Positions 1 to 8,853 of a stretch of 64,000 nucleotides of DNA are shown one piece after another (the stretch's first letter is position 1; each line of letters begins with the position of its first letter). This stretch comes from Furfurilactobacillus milii (lineage in GTDB: Bacteria > Bacillota > Bacilli > Lactobacillales > Lactobacillaceae). Under the pieces are notes generated by a model that did no database searches, was not told the DNA's origin, and was given only the letters and a program-made list of their open reading frames with translations. Made by a program: the position numbers and the translations under genes. The DNA lies in assembly GCF_021654115.1 (NCBI RefSeq), contig NZ_JAIWJF010000001.1:62001-126000 (forward strand), in the 5' to 3' direction.

Positions 1-471
1 ATTAAAAGTGCTTGATAAGAATGTTCGGCCACTTTGTGTCACGTTAAAATTCGCACTTTCCAAAGCGATGGCGCCATTTTCAATTAGTTTATCAGTAATG
101 GCAACGCCAATTCGACCTGCCACATGATCATAACATGTTCGACAATAATATAACTTTTTATACTTCAAACTCTTGTTTAGAGAAGCGACTTTCTTCTCAG
201 GCGCAACCGGACTCAGCGTTTCAAACAGCGTTGCGACGTCTGATCGAATCAACGTGTAGTAGTGAAAACGCCCGTACTTCTCTAGTTTTAGCCAGTTAAG
301 GCCGACCATTTTTTGTAAATGATATGTCGCTGTTTGCGGCGTGATCTTAGCAGCCAAGGCCAGTTCATTGACTGTGTGAGCTCGACCATCCATTAACATA
401 TCCACCATTTTAACCCGTGCTGAGTTACTAAAAATTTCCACGATTGCTGCTACATCTGGTGCTTCATTCAT
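1..471 (-). CDS. ArsR-family transcriptional regulator (3' end outside window)
   Basis: An open frame of 157 codons runs off the left edge, so the C-terminus is missing. It starts at the ATG complementary to 469-471. The N-terminal ~90 residues form an ArsR-type winged helix: an ARVKMVDMLMDG segment is followed by a recognition-helix stretch ELALAAKITPQTATYHLQKM and a wing reading LEKYGRFHYYTL. A later CRTCYDH motif could ligate metal or simply be structural. The gene diverges from the ABC exporter at 588, with both starts about 115 bp apart, so it probably controls that exporter. Ligand unknown. Winged-helix identity is read directly; regulation of the neighbour is inference. Confidence 0.75.
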   Translation of the reverse strand, partial: MNEAPDVAAIVEIFSNSARVKMVDMLMDGRAHTVNELALAAKITPQTATYHLQKMVGLNWLKLEKYGRFHYYTLIRSDVATLFETLSPVAPEKKVASLNKSLKYKKLYYCRTCYDHVAGRIGVAITDKLIENGAIALESANFNVTQSGRTFLSSTFN

Positions 472-587
472 ATTATCACCGCCGAATTCCATATTTCGAA
501 GACCATCGAGTTGACCTCATGATACATTAAATTTCAGTGAGAAACGACATTTTTCACCAAATTTAGTTAATTCGGAGGTTGATAACC

Positions 588-1349
588 ATGAAACCCATTC
601 TTGAAGTTTCTCATTTATCAAAAAAATATGGTTCCTTTACAGCCGTTAATGACATTTCGTTTCAGTTGCAACGCAACCATTGCATTGCTTTATTAGGCAC
701 AAATGGTGCAGGCAAGACAACAACCATGAAAATGATCTACGCAGCAGCATCCATTACTCACGGCAGGATCACCGTGGATGGCTTCGACGTTAAAAAGTCT
801 CCCTCAAACACAAAAAGGGCGCTTGGCATTGTATCCCAAGAGGACTTATTGGATGGTTCACTTACTGTTTACGAAAACATGATTGCTCACGGCCTGTGCT
901 ATGACATCCCCAAACGTGAGCTGAAAAAGCGAACACAGAACCTGCTAACGTTTGCCGGTTTAGCAAATTACGATGACAAACAAATCAGTGATTTGTCTGG
1001 TGGCATGCGGCGCCGTTTGGTGCTGGCACGCGCTCTTCTCAACCATCCCAAAGTAATCATTCTTGATGAGCCAACAACCGGACTAGACATTCAGTCACGC
1101 CATGTAATTTGGAAGAAATTGGAGCAATTAAAAAACGAAGGTGTTTCACTGTTGCTCACGTCTCACTACATGGATGAAGTTCAACGGTTGGCCGATCAAG
1201 TATTAATTATTCACCGCGGTAAAATTCTCGCTTCTGGTGCCCCAGATTCATTACCGGCGAAGTATGGTTATCAGTCACTAGAAGAGGCCTTTCTGGCACT
1301 TACCGATTTTCATGAGGAGGATGATCACATTGTACAAGCTCTCTCTTAG
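588..1349 (+). CDS. ABC exporter ATP-binding subunit (NodI/DrrA type)
   Basis: Cytoplasmic ATPase of a two-component ABC-2 type exporter. Visible motifs are Walker A GTNGAGKT near residue 38, signature LSGGMRRR and Walker B VIILDEPTTGLD, followed by the H-loop LLLTSHY. The ATG at 588 was preferred to the in-frame TTG at 579 because GGAGGT at 574-579 sits 8 bases upstream; this gives 253 aa, the usual size for the family. The downstream permease start overlaps its 3' end, so the two are translationally coupled. Substrate cannot be told; this family exports drugs, polysaccharide or lipid-linked compounds. Confidence 0.9.
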   Translation: MKPILEVSHLSKKYGSFTAVNDISFQLQRNHCIALLGTNGAGKTTTMKMIYAAASITHGRITVDGFDVKKSPSNTKRALGIVSQEDLLDGSLTVYENMIAHGLCYDIPKRELKKRTQNLLTFAGLANYDDKQISDLSGGMRRRLVLARALLNHPKVIILDEPTTGLDIQSRHVIWKKLEQLKNEGVSLLLTSHYMDEVQRLADQVLIIHRGKILASGAPDSLPAKYGYQSLEEAFLALTDFHEEDDHIVQALS

Positions 1350-2094
1350 ATCCATCAAACATGTCATTCAACGCAATTACATGAGTTTTCGAAAACTCTT
1401 CAAGGTATCTGTGTTTCCAAACTTGCTTGATCCAATTCTGTATCTGATTGCAATGGGAATTGGCTTAGCAAACTTTGTTGGCAACGTTGAAGGCATGCCC
1501 TACTTTCTGTTTGTAACATCAGGCTTAGTCGCTGCCACCAGCATGAATGCAGCAACCAATGAGGCAACGACAAACGCGTTTATTCAGATGCGGGTTGAAA
1601 AAACTTATTACGCTGTTAGCATGACGCCGGTTAACCTACAAGACATCATCATCGGTCAAGCAATTTGGGCTGGCATTCGTGCTACCATTTTCGGCACGCT
1701 GTTTTTGATTATTGCAGGATTTTTAGGTGCTATCCATAGCTGGCTAGTTATCTTTGTCCCATTTCTTTTATTCCTGAATGGTCTCTTATTCGGGTTACTG
1801 GGCCTGATCTTTACGTTGCTTGTGCCTAATCGCGACTATCTTAATTACTATGCCATGCTGGTCATTCAACCAATGTACATGTTTTCGGATACATTCTTTC
1901 CCGTCGCCAATATGCCACGTTGGCTTCAACCATACTGCTGGCTATCGCCCCTATACCATGCCGTTAAAGTCTGCCGTGGTCTGATGTTAGGCAATCCAAC
2001 TGGCATTTGGTTTCATCTGGGTTGGCTAGTTGTGGTTGTCATACTCATTGCCGGATTGCCAATTTATCTCGTGCATCGACGATTGGTTTACTAA
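1330..2094 (+). CDS. ABC-2 type permease (NodJ/DrrB type)
   Basis: Integral membrane partner of the preceding ATPase, about six hydrophobic segments, with the ABC-2 pattern of a conserved loop (QPMYMFSDTFFPVANMPRWLQ) before the last two helices. In-frame starts exist at 1312 and 1321, but AGGAGG at 1315-1320 points to the TTG at 1330, giving about 254 aa. It overlaps the ATPase gene by 20 bases. The pair makes a homodimeric exporter of unknown substrate and is the likely target of the divergent ArsR-type regulator. Confidence 0.85.
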   Translation: MYKLSLRSIKHVIQRNYMSFRKLFKVSVFPNLLDPILYLIAMGIGLANFVGNVEGMPYFLFVTSGLVAATSMNAATNEATTNAFIQMRVEKTYYAVSMTPVNLQDIIIGQAIWAGIRATIFGTLFLIIAGFLGAIHSWLVIFVPFLLFLNGLLFGLLGLIFTLLVPNRDYLNYYAMLVIQPMYMFSDTFFPVANMPRWLQPYCWLSPLYHAVKVCRGLMLGNPTGIWFHLGWLVVVVILIAGLPIYLVHRRLVY

Positions 2095-2224
2095 ATGTAA
2101 TTTCAAGTATTTTCACACCTCTGCCTCTTTAAAATCCTAGATAATATCTTTGACAAAAAATCAGTGACACGCCTTGATATTAAAGGATTTATAGTCACAC
2201 GAAAACATCATGTAGCTGTTATTA

Positions 2225-2269
2225 AAACGGCATGAAATCCTCATCAAAGTTGAGGGTTCCATGCCGTTT
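2225..2269. repeat. Long imperfect hairpin downstream of ABC exporter
   Basis: Two 19-base arms (2225-2243 and 2251-2269) starting AAACGGCATG and ending CATGCCGTTT pair with few mismatches around a 7-base loop. It may terminate the exporter transcript, although the T-run after it is interrupted. A second hairpin follows at 2355. Confidence 0.6.
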
Positions 2270-2354
2270 GCTTTGCTATAATTTTATCTACCGAGAAGTG
2301 AAGACGGTTTTGAGAGTGCTCACGAAGCACGGGAGAAAGCGAGCAATAACGTAA

Positions 2355-2401
2355 ACAGACAGATGTGAAGGTGAACTTTGCCTTTGCATCTGTCTGTTTG
2401 G
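2355..2401. repeat. Inverted repeat with 19-base arms
   Basis: AAACAGACAGATG at 2355 pairs with CATCTGTCTGTTT ending at 2401, with arms of 19 bases, two mismatches and a 9-base loop. No good U-tract follows. It lies just upstream of the damaged holin-like toxin gene and could be part of that transcript or a small non-coding repeat. Confidence 0.55.
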
Positions 2402-2519
2402 GTTATGCACAGCTTTCTGTGCGTCAGTGACACGTTTGGTGACTCTTGGTGTATTTTACACCTGAAAGAAGATGGTGCTAATGGGGTAAGAAACTTTTAC
2501 CGTATTGTCACAGAATCTG

Positions 2520-2647
2520 ATGGAAAGGGGTTACCTCGTGTCTCCGTAAAGGATGCACTGCAACTGATGCTAGAGTTCGCCATGTTTGTGGTGGCACTTT
2601 TGGCATTGGTCGTTCAGTTAATAGTGGTCATTATGACCTGCTGTTAA
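2520..2647 (+). pseudogene. Type I holin-like toxin gene, frameshifted
   Basis: The stretch SVKDALQLMLEFAMFVVALL (codons from about 2541) followed by a hydrophobic tail is the hallmark of the short 'putative holin-like toxin' peptides common in lactobacilli, normally about 30-40 aa and starting GTG/ATG just before the SVKDA motif. Here AAAGGGG (2524-2530) and GTG at 2538 are well placed, but that frame reads only three codons before TAA. The toxin frame is two bases off, as if TC had been duplicated at 2541-2544. Without a usable start the peptide is probably not made. The family's toxicity is controlled by an antisense RNA; a strong terminator follows at 2733. Family match is from memory. 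Confidence 0.5.
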
Positions 2648-2732
2648 CATAAAAAAACGGGCAGTCGTCTCAACTTTGGAAGCTGACGATTACTCGTTGT
2701 CGCAACACACCACCGCTTTTGCGGATCGGTAG

Positions 2733-2761
2733 GGATGTCATTCGCAGTGACATCCTTTTTT
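2733..2761 (+). terminator. Rho-independent terminator
   Basis: GGATGTCA (2733-2740) pairs perfectly with TGACATCC (2748-2755) and is followed by six T. It ends the transcript carrying the damaged holin-like toxin. Confidence 0.8.
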
Positions 2762-2977
2762 ACGTGTTCATTATATCATCAAAGGTACTGTTAAAAGCAA
2801 TTTTTTTAATCAGTAAATAATCGGTAGAGGCCCTCTCCAAAATAACTCTATAATTTTAGGGATGATTTTAAAAAGTAGAGTTCTTTCCAGAATTGGTACA
2901 ATTTACCTCATTAAAAATGTTAGCACTTGTCGTGATCATAACGCCGTCCACGGAAGTGCTAACCTTTTTAAATATTG
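2762..2977. other. Intergenic, AT-rich, no gene seen
   Basis: No plausible coding frame. GTTAGCACTTGTC...GAAGTGCTAAC around 2918-2962 is an inverted repeat (GTTAGCACTT with AAGTGCTAAC) followed by TTTTTA. It lies on the far side of the methyltransferase stop and can terminate that gene on the minus strand (loop contains GTGATCATAACGCC). Confidence 0.5.
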
Positions 2978-3712
2978 TTACTTTTTAATCCCCTGAATTA
3001 CATACGAAGACATCCACGGACCACTCCACCAGCCATTAAAGCCAGCTGACTTGAGCTCAATATCCTTAAGTCCCAACCCTTGTAGCGCAGCTTTATATTC
3101 ACGGTCGTTATGATTCGTATCAACAATGACGAGCCGACCACCTGGTTTTAACGTTCTAACTGCTTCACTCAAAGCAATTTTGCGTTGAGCAGCCGGTTTA
3201 ATGTTATGCAAAGCGAAACTAGAAACAACGAAATCATAAGCGTTGTCGCCCGTTGGCAATTTCGTCATATCACCAGTCAATAACGATGTTCGGTCAGCGA
3301 CACCTGATGCCACCAAGTTAGCTTGCGTTTGTTCACTGCCATTGTTGGACTGATCACGTTGACGCCACAGATCCAAACCAGTCGCATGACCGTGCGCACC
3401 AAGACGCTGGGCAAACGCAATTAGAACCGCACCATGACCACAACCTAAATCGAGCACTTGAGCATCCTTTGGAATTGACATGTTCGACATGATTTTTTGC
3501 CAAATTATGTATTTGCCACGAAGAGTAGTGTGGAAAAAGATTAGACCACCTGCCAGCATAATGATTCCTAATGTTAACGTTACCCACGATGTTGGATAAC
3601 TGTGTGAAAATGCCCAGTTAATAAGTATCAGGATACCAGCGATTAAGTACATTATCGGCACAAACGGTGCGTCAATTCCTCGGGTGATGCGTTTATGTGT
3701 TGGTTGATTCAT
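2978..3712 (-). CDS. Class I SAM-dependent methyltransferase with N-terminal membrane helices
   Basis: About 244 aa if started at the ATG complementary to 3710-3712, which has AAAGGGA a few bases upstream; an in-frame start at 3763 would add 17 unlikely residues. Two hydrophobic segments near the N-terminus (IMYLIAGILILINW and TLTLGIIMLAGGLIFF) anchor it to the membrane. The catalytic domain shows motif I VLDLGCGHGAVLIAFA, an acidic LTGDMTKLP loop and a FVVSSFALHN motif IV, then GGRLVIVD. Methyl acceptor unknown; this arrangement is common for uncharacterised lactobacillal enzymes and could act on a lipid or quinone-like compound. Confidence 0.8.
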   Translation of the reverse strand: MNQPTHKRITRGIDAPFVPIMYLIAGILILINWAFSHSYPTSWVTLTLGIIMLAGGLIFFHTTLRGKYIIWQKIMSNMSIPKDAQVLDLGCGHGAVLIAFAQRLGAHGHATGLDLWRQRDQSNNGSEQTQANLVASGVADRTSLLTGDMTKLPTGDNAYDFVVSSFALHNIKPAAQRKIALSEAVRTLKPGGRLVIVDTNHNDREYKAALQGLGLKDIELKSAGFNGWWSGPWMSSYVIQGIKK

Positions 3713-3953
3713 GTATTTTCCCTTTCGAGTCCCTCTTTTGCAACAATTTTTACAGTGTAACATTGATAGTTTACTTTGAGAAGTTTAGACCACACCCATT
3801 TTTATCCAAAATCTAACATCAGTTGAGAAAAATGGATCGGCGCCAGTAGAAAAGCAGTCTGGAGTAGATTAGGATTTTGACAGCCACTAATTTAAATCGA
3901 TAAAATAATGTAAACAATAATTTTTAAATTATGAATAGTGAGAGGTTTCCCTC

Positions 3954-5447
3954 ATGAAAAAGAATGCTTCGCTAAGTGCTTTTGGTTTCTTCACACTAAC
4001 GGCTGCCATGCTTATGTCCGCCGACGAATATCCAGCCTTTGCTCAGTCGGGACTGATGGCAACCCTGTTATTAGTTGTCGCAGGTATCTTCTGGTTTTTG
4101 CCGGTGGCACTGGCCTCTGCCCAAATGACGACGATGCCCGGATGGAGTGACGGTGGCGTCTATACCTGGGTCAAAGGTACGCTGGGGCAGCGAGCCGGTT
4201 TTGTGGCCGTCTTCTTTCAGTGGTTGCAAATTACCGTTAACTTTATCACCATGATTTACTTCATCATCGGGGTAATGGCCTATGCGCTAAACTTGCCGGC
4301 ACTTAACACCAATCCGTGGTTAAAGCTCGCCGCTTTTCTCACGATTTACTGGGTCATGACTGTGATTCAGCTAAAGGGCATCAATGATACCGATCGGTTG
4401 GTAAAATGGACGTTTATTCTTGGGATTATTTTGCCTGCGTTAATCCTGTTAGTTTTCAGCGGCGTCTACGTTGCCACGGGGCATCCCCTTCAGTTTGCAA
4501 CAACCCTGTCGACTAACAGCTTCACAAGTGGACATCCATTAACGTTAATTGTGCCTTACATTCTTGCGTTTACCGGTATTGAAGCCTCTGCTTCCTACGT
4601 TAACAATCTCAAACGACCGCAGCGTAACTACCCGATTATTATGCTGACGCTGGTCGCCTTTGCCATCATCATCGATTCGTTTGGTGGCCTATCTGTAGCC
4701 GCCGTCGTGCCTTTGAAAGACCTTTCACTTAATCAAGGCGTTATTCAGGCCATCAACAGCATGGTGGCTATTATCCTCGGACCGACCTTTGCGCCACTGG
4801 TAAAAGTCATCGGCTTGCTCATGGCAATCGGTATGCTGGGTGAAATCAGTTCTTGGATTGTTGGTCCCGTTAGATCATTGCTAGTTACGGCCGAAGACGA
4901 AATTTTACCAACGGCGTTTAACAAAGTGAATAAACATCAGGTACCCGTACACCTTGTTCTCCTGCAAGGAATCATCGTTTCCATCATTGCTTTCGTATTA
5001 ACGGTTGTTATCGGCGGCAACAATGGTGCGTTTGCCATGGCGATGGCCCTAACTGTTATGCTCTATCTTGTCACGTATCTACTTCTATTTGCCGGTTTTA
5101 TCGTTCTCAACATCACTGGCAAAAGCCGTCAAGCAGCTTTCAAACTCCCTGGTGGCCGTTTTGTCTGTTTGCTTATTGGCGTAATTGGGTTCATCACTTC
5201 TGCACTAGTGTTTGGATCAACATTCTTCCCAACAGCCAACGCACAACTACCGGCTCTCACTTATACGCTCGTCATGAGTGGTTTCTTCCTGCTCATTCTT
5301 GGTGTAACTTTGTGGCTTTACTCTCGCAGACGAACTGCTAAAACACAGCGTCCTTGGCACGTCCGCCATCTCAATCACGATGAGGTGCCTAGGTACACGC
5401 AAATTCAGGGCCGTGGTGAACACACAATCGATCCATTGGATAAGTAG
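3954..5447 (+). CDS. APC-superfamily amino acid permease (glutamate:GABA antiporter-like)
   Basis: 497 aa, 12 or more membrane helices from MKKNASLSAFGFF onward, with cytoplasmic hydrophilic C-terminus. The motif PGWSDGGVYTWVKGTLG in the second helix region and PYILAFTGIEASASYVNNLKRPQRNYP are typical of the amino acid/polyamine/organocation family, and the first in particular of GadC-like antiporters. No decarboxylase gene lies beside it, so an acid-resistance role cannot be claimed. GAGAGG lies 8 bases before the ATG. A perfect terminator hairpin follows. Confidence 0.8.
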   Translation: MKKNASLSAFGFFTLTAAMLMSADEYPAFAQSGLMATLLLVVAGIFWFLPVALASAQMTTMPGWSDGGVYTWVKGTLGQRAGFVAVFFQWLQITVNFITMIYFIIGVMAYALNLPALNTNPWLKLAAFLTIYWVMTVIQLKGINDTDRLVKWTFILGIILPALILLVFSGVYVATGHPLQFATTLSTNSFTSGHPLTLIVPYILAFTGIEASASYVNNLKRPQRNYPIIMLTLVAFAIIIDSFGGLSVAAVVPLKDLSLNQGVIQAINSMVAIILGPTFAPLVKVIGLLMAIGMLGEISSWIVGPVRSLLVTAEDEILPTAFNKVNKHQVPVHLVLLQGIIVSIIAFVLTVVIGGNNGAFAMAMALTVMLYLVTYLLLFAGFIVLNITGKSRQAAFKLPGGRFVCLLIGVIGFITSALVFGSTFFPTANAQLPALTYTLVMSGFFLLILGVTLWLYSRRRTAKTQRPWHVRHLNHDEVPRYTQIQGRGEHTIDPLDK

Positions 5448-5490
5448 CCCGCCCCGCAACACAGATACTTCCCGTTAAACTTTGCAATCC

Positions 5491-5529
5491 AAAAATGCCA
5501 TGCCTGAATGAATTAGGCATGGCATTTTT
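5491..5529 (+). terminator. Rho-independent terminator
   Basis: AAAAATGCCATGCCT (5491-5505) pairs exactly with AGGCATGGCATTTTT (5515-5529). It serves the permease and, being symmetrical, also the minus-strand yjbR-like gene. Confidence 0.9.
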
Positions 5530-5597
5530 GTTTAGTATTATCTTCAATTGAATCAATCGTGGGACGAAACAAAGCCGTTTTGAAATTGAGAGTACAC

Positions 5598-5942
5598 TCA
5601 CTTCTCTGTCAGTGCGCTGCTTTCCCTGATCATCCCAATCAACTCCTGCGGTTGAACATCACAGTGATTAACATCAATGGTGTTCCAGTGCGTTTTATTC
5701 ATATGGTAGCCAGGTTCGACACCCCTAAGTTTGCGTGCGAATTCACCGTGTTCAGGACTGAGTTTTAGATTAATCAGCAGTCTATCATCCTTGATGAATA
5801 CCATCGCGAGGATTTTCCGGTTTCGATGATGGCGAATGATGTGCCAATTGATTTTTTCATGACTGCTACCACCGTTAAAGGGATGGTCGAGAAAACCACC
5901 AGTTTCGTCTATGACAATCTGAATAAGTTCTTTTTCAGTCAT
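5598..5942 (-). CDS. MmcQ/YjbR-family protein
   Basis: 114 aa. The family (CyaY-like fold, sometimes called DNA-binding) is recognised from the central LAMVFIKDDRLLINLKLSPEHGEFARK and the C-terminal GYHMNKTHWNTIDV segment. No function is established for the family. It starts 12 bases after the stop of the upstream oxidoreductase gene on the same strand, so the two are almost certainly one transcript from the MerR-type promoter at 6968-6998. Confidence 0.8.
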   Translation of the reverse strand: MTEKELIQIVIDETGGFLDHPFNGGSSHEKINWHIIRHHRNRKILAMVFIKDDRLLINLKLSPEHGEFARKLRGVEPGYHMNKTHWNTIDVNHCDVQPQELIGMIRESSALTEK

Positions 5943-5954
5943 GAAATCCAGCCC

Positions 5955-6911
5955 TCACTTAGCTAGTTCATCCGTTGTCACAATGACCTCACCCATCTTG
6001 GAATTGGCCATCACATAATCCTGAGCAGCCGCAATATCATCCAGTGTAAACACCTTCGAAATTGGAATACTGATGTGATGCTCCCGGATCAGGCCAAATA
6101 GCTCATCGATCATCGCTTGATCAAAGTCATTTGAATCGTAGGCCGTTAGATATTTATCCACCATTTCAAACGGCGAAAAGTCTTTCATTTCCCATTCACC
6201 AGCCAGCAAACCAATCACACAACAAATTCCTTGGCTCTTCACGTGTTTGACTGAATCGCGCATCGTTACGGTCCCGACTAAATCAACAATGCCGTCAAAC
6301 TGCTTGTCCGTTTGCAACTCACCGTCCTTGTCCAACACGGCTTCATCGGCGCCACTTGCAGTAACGTCTGCCAACCGTTCCGGTTTCCGTGTTGTGGCAG
6401 CCACGTTCAGTCCCATTGCCTTTGCCAGCTTGATCATCGCTAACCCGACCGCCGTCGTACCACCACGAACAAGCATCGTGTCACCAGCACTCAAGTGCAA
6501 CGATTTAATAGAACCAAACGCCGTCACAAAGGCTTCAGGATACTGAGCCAAATCAACCCATGAACCATCAAAATCAACGGTGTACAGCTGTTTGTTCGGA
6601 ACCAAGGCATATTCTTGCTCACTACCATCGAATTCACGACCAAAACCACCATTCAACGTGATAACTTTCTGACCGACTGTGAGACCTGAACCAGGCTTTG
6701 TCTCTGCAACTTCACCCACGGCCTCAACACCGATGACACGTGGAAATTTAACGCTAGGCGAACCCCCTTCACGCGTCAACACCTCATAGCGATGCACACC
6801 AAATGCGTGAATCTTAAGGACTGAGTGCTCTGCGTCCGCAACAGGCATTGGCCAGTCAACGATTTTTAGCACATCCGCATGACCTGGTTCGCTAATCACA
6901 ACTGCTTTCAT
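5955..6911 (-). CDS. Medium-chain NADPH:quinone oxidoreductase-like dehydrogenase
   Basis: 318 aa, MDR superfamily: GroES-like N-terminal half with GVEAVGEVAE, then a Rossmann half with the dinucleotide motif LVRGGTTAVGLAMIKLA near residue 150. The usual catalytic and structural zinc ligands are not evident, placing it with zinc-independent quinone/enone reductases. AGGAGG lies just before the ATG. It diverges from a MerR regulator; promoter geometry at 6968-6998 suggests MerR-type activation, and the yjbR-like gene follows in the operon. Likely role: reduction of reactive carbonyls or quinones under stress (inference). Confidence 0.85.
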   Translation of the reverse strand: MKAVVISEPGHADVLKIVDWPMPVADAEHSVLKIHAFGVHRYEVLTREGGSPSVKFPRVIGVEAVGEVAETKPGSGLTVGQKVITLNGGFGREFDGSEQEYALVPNKQLYTVDFDGSWVDLAQYPEAFVTAFGSIKSLHLSAGDTMLVRGGTTAVGLAMIKLAKAMGLNVAATTRKPERLADVTASGADEAVLDKDGELQTDKQFDGIVDLVGTVTMRDSVKHVKSQGICCVIGLLAGEWEMKDFSPFEMVDKYLTAYDSNDFDQAMIDELFGLIREHHISIPISKVFTLDDIAAAQDYVMANSKMGEVIVTTDELAK

Positions 6912-6967
6912 ATTCTGTTCCTCCTAGGATTAACCTGTTTCGTTTTGTCATTATTCAAACTATAATC

Positions 6968-6998
6968 AGTGTAAACTGTTACGTAACGTACAGGTCAA
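6968..6998 (-). promoter_or_regulatory. MerR-type promoter with 19-bp spacer for the oxidoreductase
   Basis: On the minus strand TTGACC (6993-6998) and TACACT (6968-6973) are separated by 19 bp, the stretched spacing that MerR regulators correct, and the spacer contains the palindrome GTTACGTAAC (6978-6987). The MerR gene itself starts at 7015, immediately alongside. Confidence 0.65.
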
Positions 6999-7014
6999 GA
7001 AATACGAGGCAAGA

Positions 7015-7821
7015 ATGTTAACAATTCGAAAATTTGCGGAGCTCGCAGATACAACAAGACGCACATTACTATTTTACGACGAACAAGATTTGTTTAAACC
7101 CGCCAAGGTCGCAGAAAATGGATATCGCTATTACAGTTATGATCAATTATATGATTTGACCTTCATTCTGGAACTGCGAAAGCTAGGGTTATCTGTTCTA
7201 CAAATCAAGAACTTGCTTAACGCTGACCAAACACCGACCCTAGATAATCAGCTACAATCGTTAAATCAAACTATTGACGCTAAAATTCAACGTTTGAATA
7301 CACTTAAACAAACGCTAAATCAGCGTTTTTCGCCAGTGCCTGCCAGTCAGACTACCAATCTCAATAAACCTGTGATCGTTGACCACTCTAACCAGGAATA
7401 CTGGCGCTCAATTCAATCCGTGACCTGTACCGACGAGGAAATCAGTCAATTGTATCAAGACTTCTACCAGAAAATCGGGACGCTAAAACTAATCGACAAA
7501 CGCGAATCAGGCTTCATGACAACGTTACCTGGGTGCATTGCTGACGACTATAAAACGGCCTCTTTCTGTATTATCAAAGCCGTCAGCCCCGCCGTTCCCA
7601 ACAATGTCGCAACAGTTAACCGACCAGCTGGCGAATACGTCTCCGTCAAAACATTCAATACAACAGCAGACGTTTGTCACTCACTGAGTATCTTGCATGA
7701 CTTCATTCAACTCCACGATCTCAAAATCGACCAGACACTGTGGCAATTAAATCTCGATGAACAGTTATCTAGTAAAGCAGGATCGTCATACATGTTGCTA
7801 GAATATCGGCTGCTTGATTGA
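7015..7821 (+). CDS. MerR-family regulator with C-terminal effector-binding domain
   Basis: 268 aa. Residues 1-70 are a MerR winged helix: TIRKFAELADTTRRTLLFYDEQ, then GYRYYSYDQL. A coiled-coil dimerisation helix (about 72-110) follows, and the C-terminal half resembles GyrI/BltR-like effector domains. GAGG lies 5 bases before the ATG. It almost certainly controls the divergent oxidoreductase-yjbR operon, whose promoter has MerR spacing. Inducer unknown, probably a hydrophobic cation or electrophile as in related multidrug-sensing MerR proteins (family knowledge). Confidence 0.85.
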   Translation: MLTIRKFAELADTTRRTLLFYDEQDLFKPAKVAENGYRYYSYDQLYDLTFILELRKLGLSVLQIKNLLNADQTPTLDNQLQSLNQTIDAKIQRLNTLKQTLNQRFSPVPASQTTNLNKPVIVDHSNQEYWRSIQSVTCTDEEISQLYQDFYQKIGTLKLIDKRESGFMTTLPGCIADDYKTASFCIIKAVSPAVPNNVATVNRPAGEYVSVKTFNTTADVCHSLSILHDFIQLHDLKIDQTLWQLNLDEQLSSKAGSSYMLLEYRLLD

Positions 7822-7887
7822 CGCTGGACACACTGACCAAGAAAGTTACACGTGGAACATAGACACTCGCATTTAGGAGGTTTTCTC

Positions 7888-8832
7888 ATGTGCACCGCAA
7901 TTACTATTCAATCCGTAAATGACCACGCTTTTTTCGCGCGAACCATGGATCTACCGACCACCACGCCATGGCGGCCAATTTGCCTACCTGCTGGATTTTT
8001 GTGGCAACCATCTACTGATAATCCTGGTAAACCACTGCCAATGGCGGTTCTTGGCGGCGGTCGCTGGACGCCGGGAAATCATTATTTAATGGGTGATGGC
8101 ATGAACGAAGCTGGCCTTGCCTGCGCTGAACTTTACTTTCCGGTTGAAGCTCACTATGCTTCATCAATGGTCGATGGCAAACTGAACATCACGCCACAGG
8201 ACTTCATTTACTGGGCGCTAACGCATCATTCAATTGCCGAATTGCGTTTGGACTTGCCAAATATCAACATCGTCGCACAAAAGTGGTATAGCGAGAATAA
8301 TTGGCGACCATTTCATTGGCTACTGACTGATGTTGCGGGCAATACGGCTATTTTGGAGCCGCGGGGCCACGGGCTAACGCTGACTGAAGCACCACTGCAT
8401 GTGCTGACAAACACGCCAAACTATCCGGCGCACATTGTCCGTTTGGCCAAAACCCTTGGCATTGATCCCAAATCCTCGGTTGATACCTTCAAACAGGCCT
8501 GTCGCTCTTTCGATGGTGAATTGCGCCACACAAATTTGCCGACGGACCGTTTCCAGCGCACCGTCATCAATTTATGGCGGCAAGATGCGCCGCAAACGTC
8601 TCTTGCCGCTGAACAGCAACTACTCACACTGCTTGACGACGTTGTCATCCCCCGGACACCCGAGCGCTTGCGGCGCAGCAACATGGACTACACACATTAT
8701 GAGAACATACTGGATTTAACCGAACGCACCATGACGTTTAAATCCGTGCGGACCGGTGAAATTCATCATCTACGTTTAGACGACATAAAAACGGATAGCC
8801 CCCAGCAAGTGGTTGCTTATCCGTTTACGTAG
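7888..8832 (+). CDS. Linear amide C-N hydrolase (choloylglycine hydrolase / penicillin V acylase family)
   Basis: 314 aa when started at the ATG at 7888, which has AGGAGG (7875-7880) 7 bases upstream. The protein then begins Met-Cys, exposing Cys2 as the N-terminal nucleophile required in this Ntn-hydrolase family. Arg18 and Asp21 in FFARTMD match the conserved active-site pair, and VLTNTPNY carries the usual asparagine. Substrates in the family are bile-salt amides, penicillin V or acyl-homoserine lactones; sequence alone does not decide. No signal peptide, so cytoplasmic. Confidence 0.85.
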   Translation: MCTAITIQSVNDHAFFARTMDLPTTTPWRPICLPAGFLWQPSTDNPGKPLPMAVLGGGRWTPGNHYLMGDGMNEAGLACAELYFPVEAHYASSMVDGKLNITPQDFIYWALTHHSIAELRLDLPNINIVAQKWYSENNWRPFHWLLTDVAGNTAILEPRGHGLTLTEAPLHVLTNTPNYPAHIVRLAKTLGIDPKSSVDTFKQACRSFDGELRHTNLPTDRFQRTVINLWRQDAPQTSLAAEQQLLTLLDDVVIPRTPERLRRSNMDYTHYENILDLTERTMTFKSVRTGEIHHLRLDDIKTDSPQQVVAYPFT

Positions 8833-8853
8833 TTATTTGTTAGTTGGATATTG

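Noticed and set aside
2378..2647. A real 89-aa protein over the whole open frame
   Set aside because: Only the C-terminal ~35 residues resemble a known family; the first part overlaps a long inverted repeat and has no good ribosome site.
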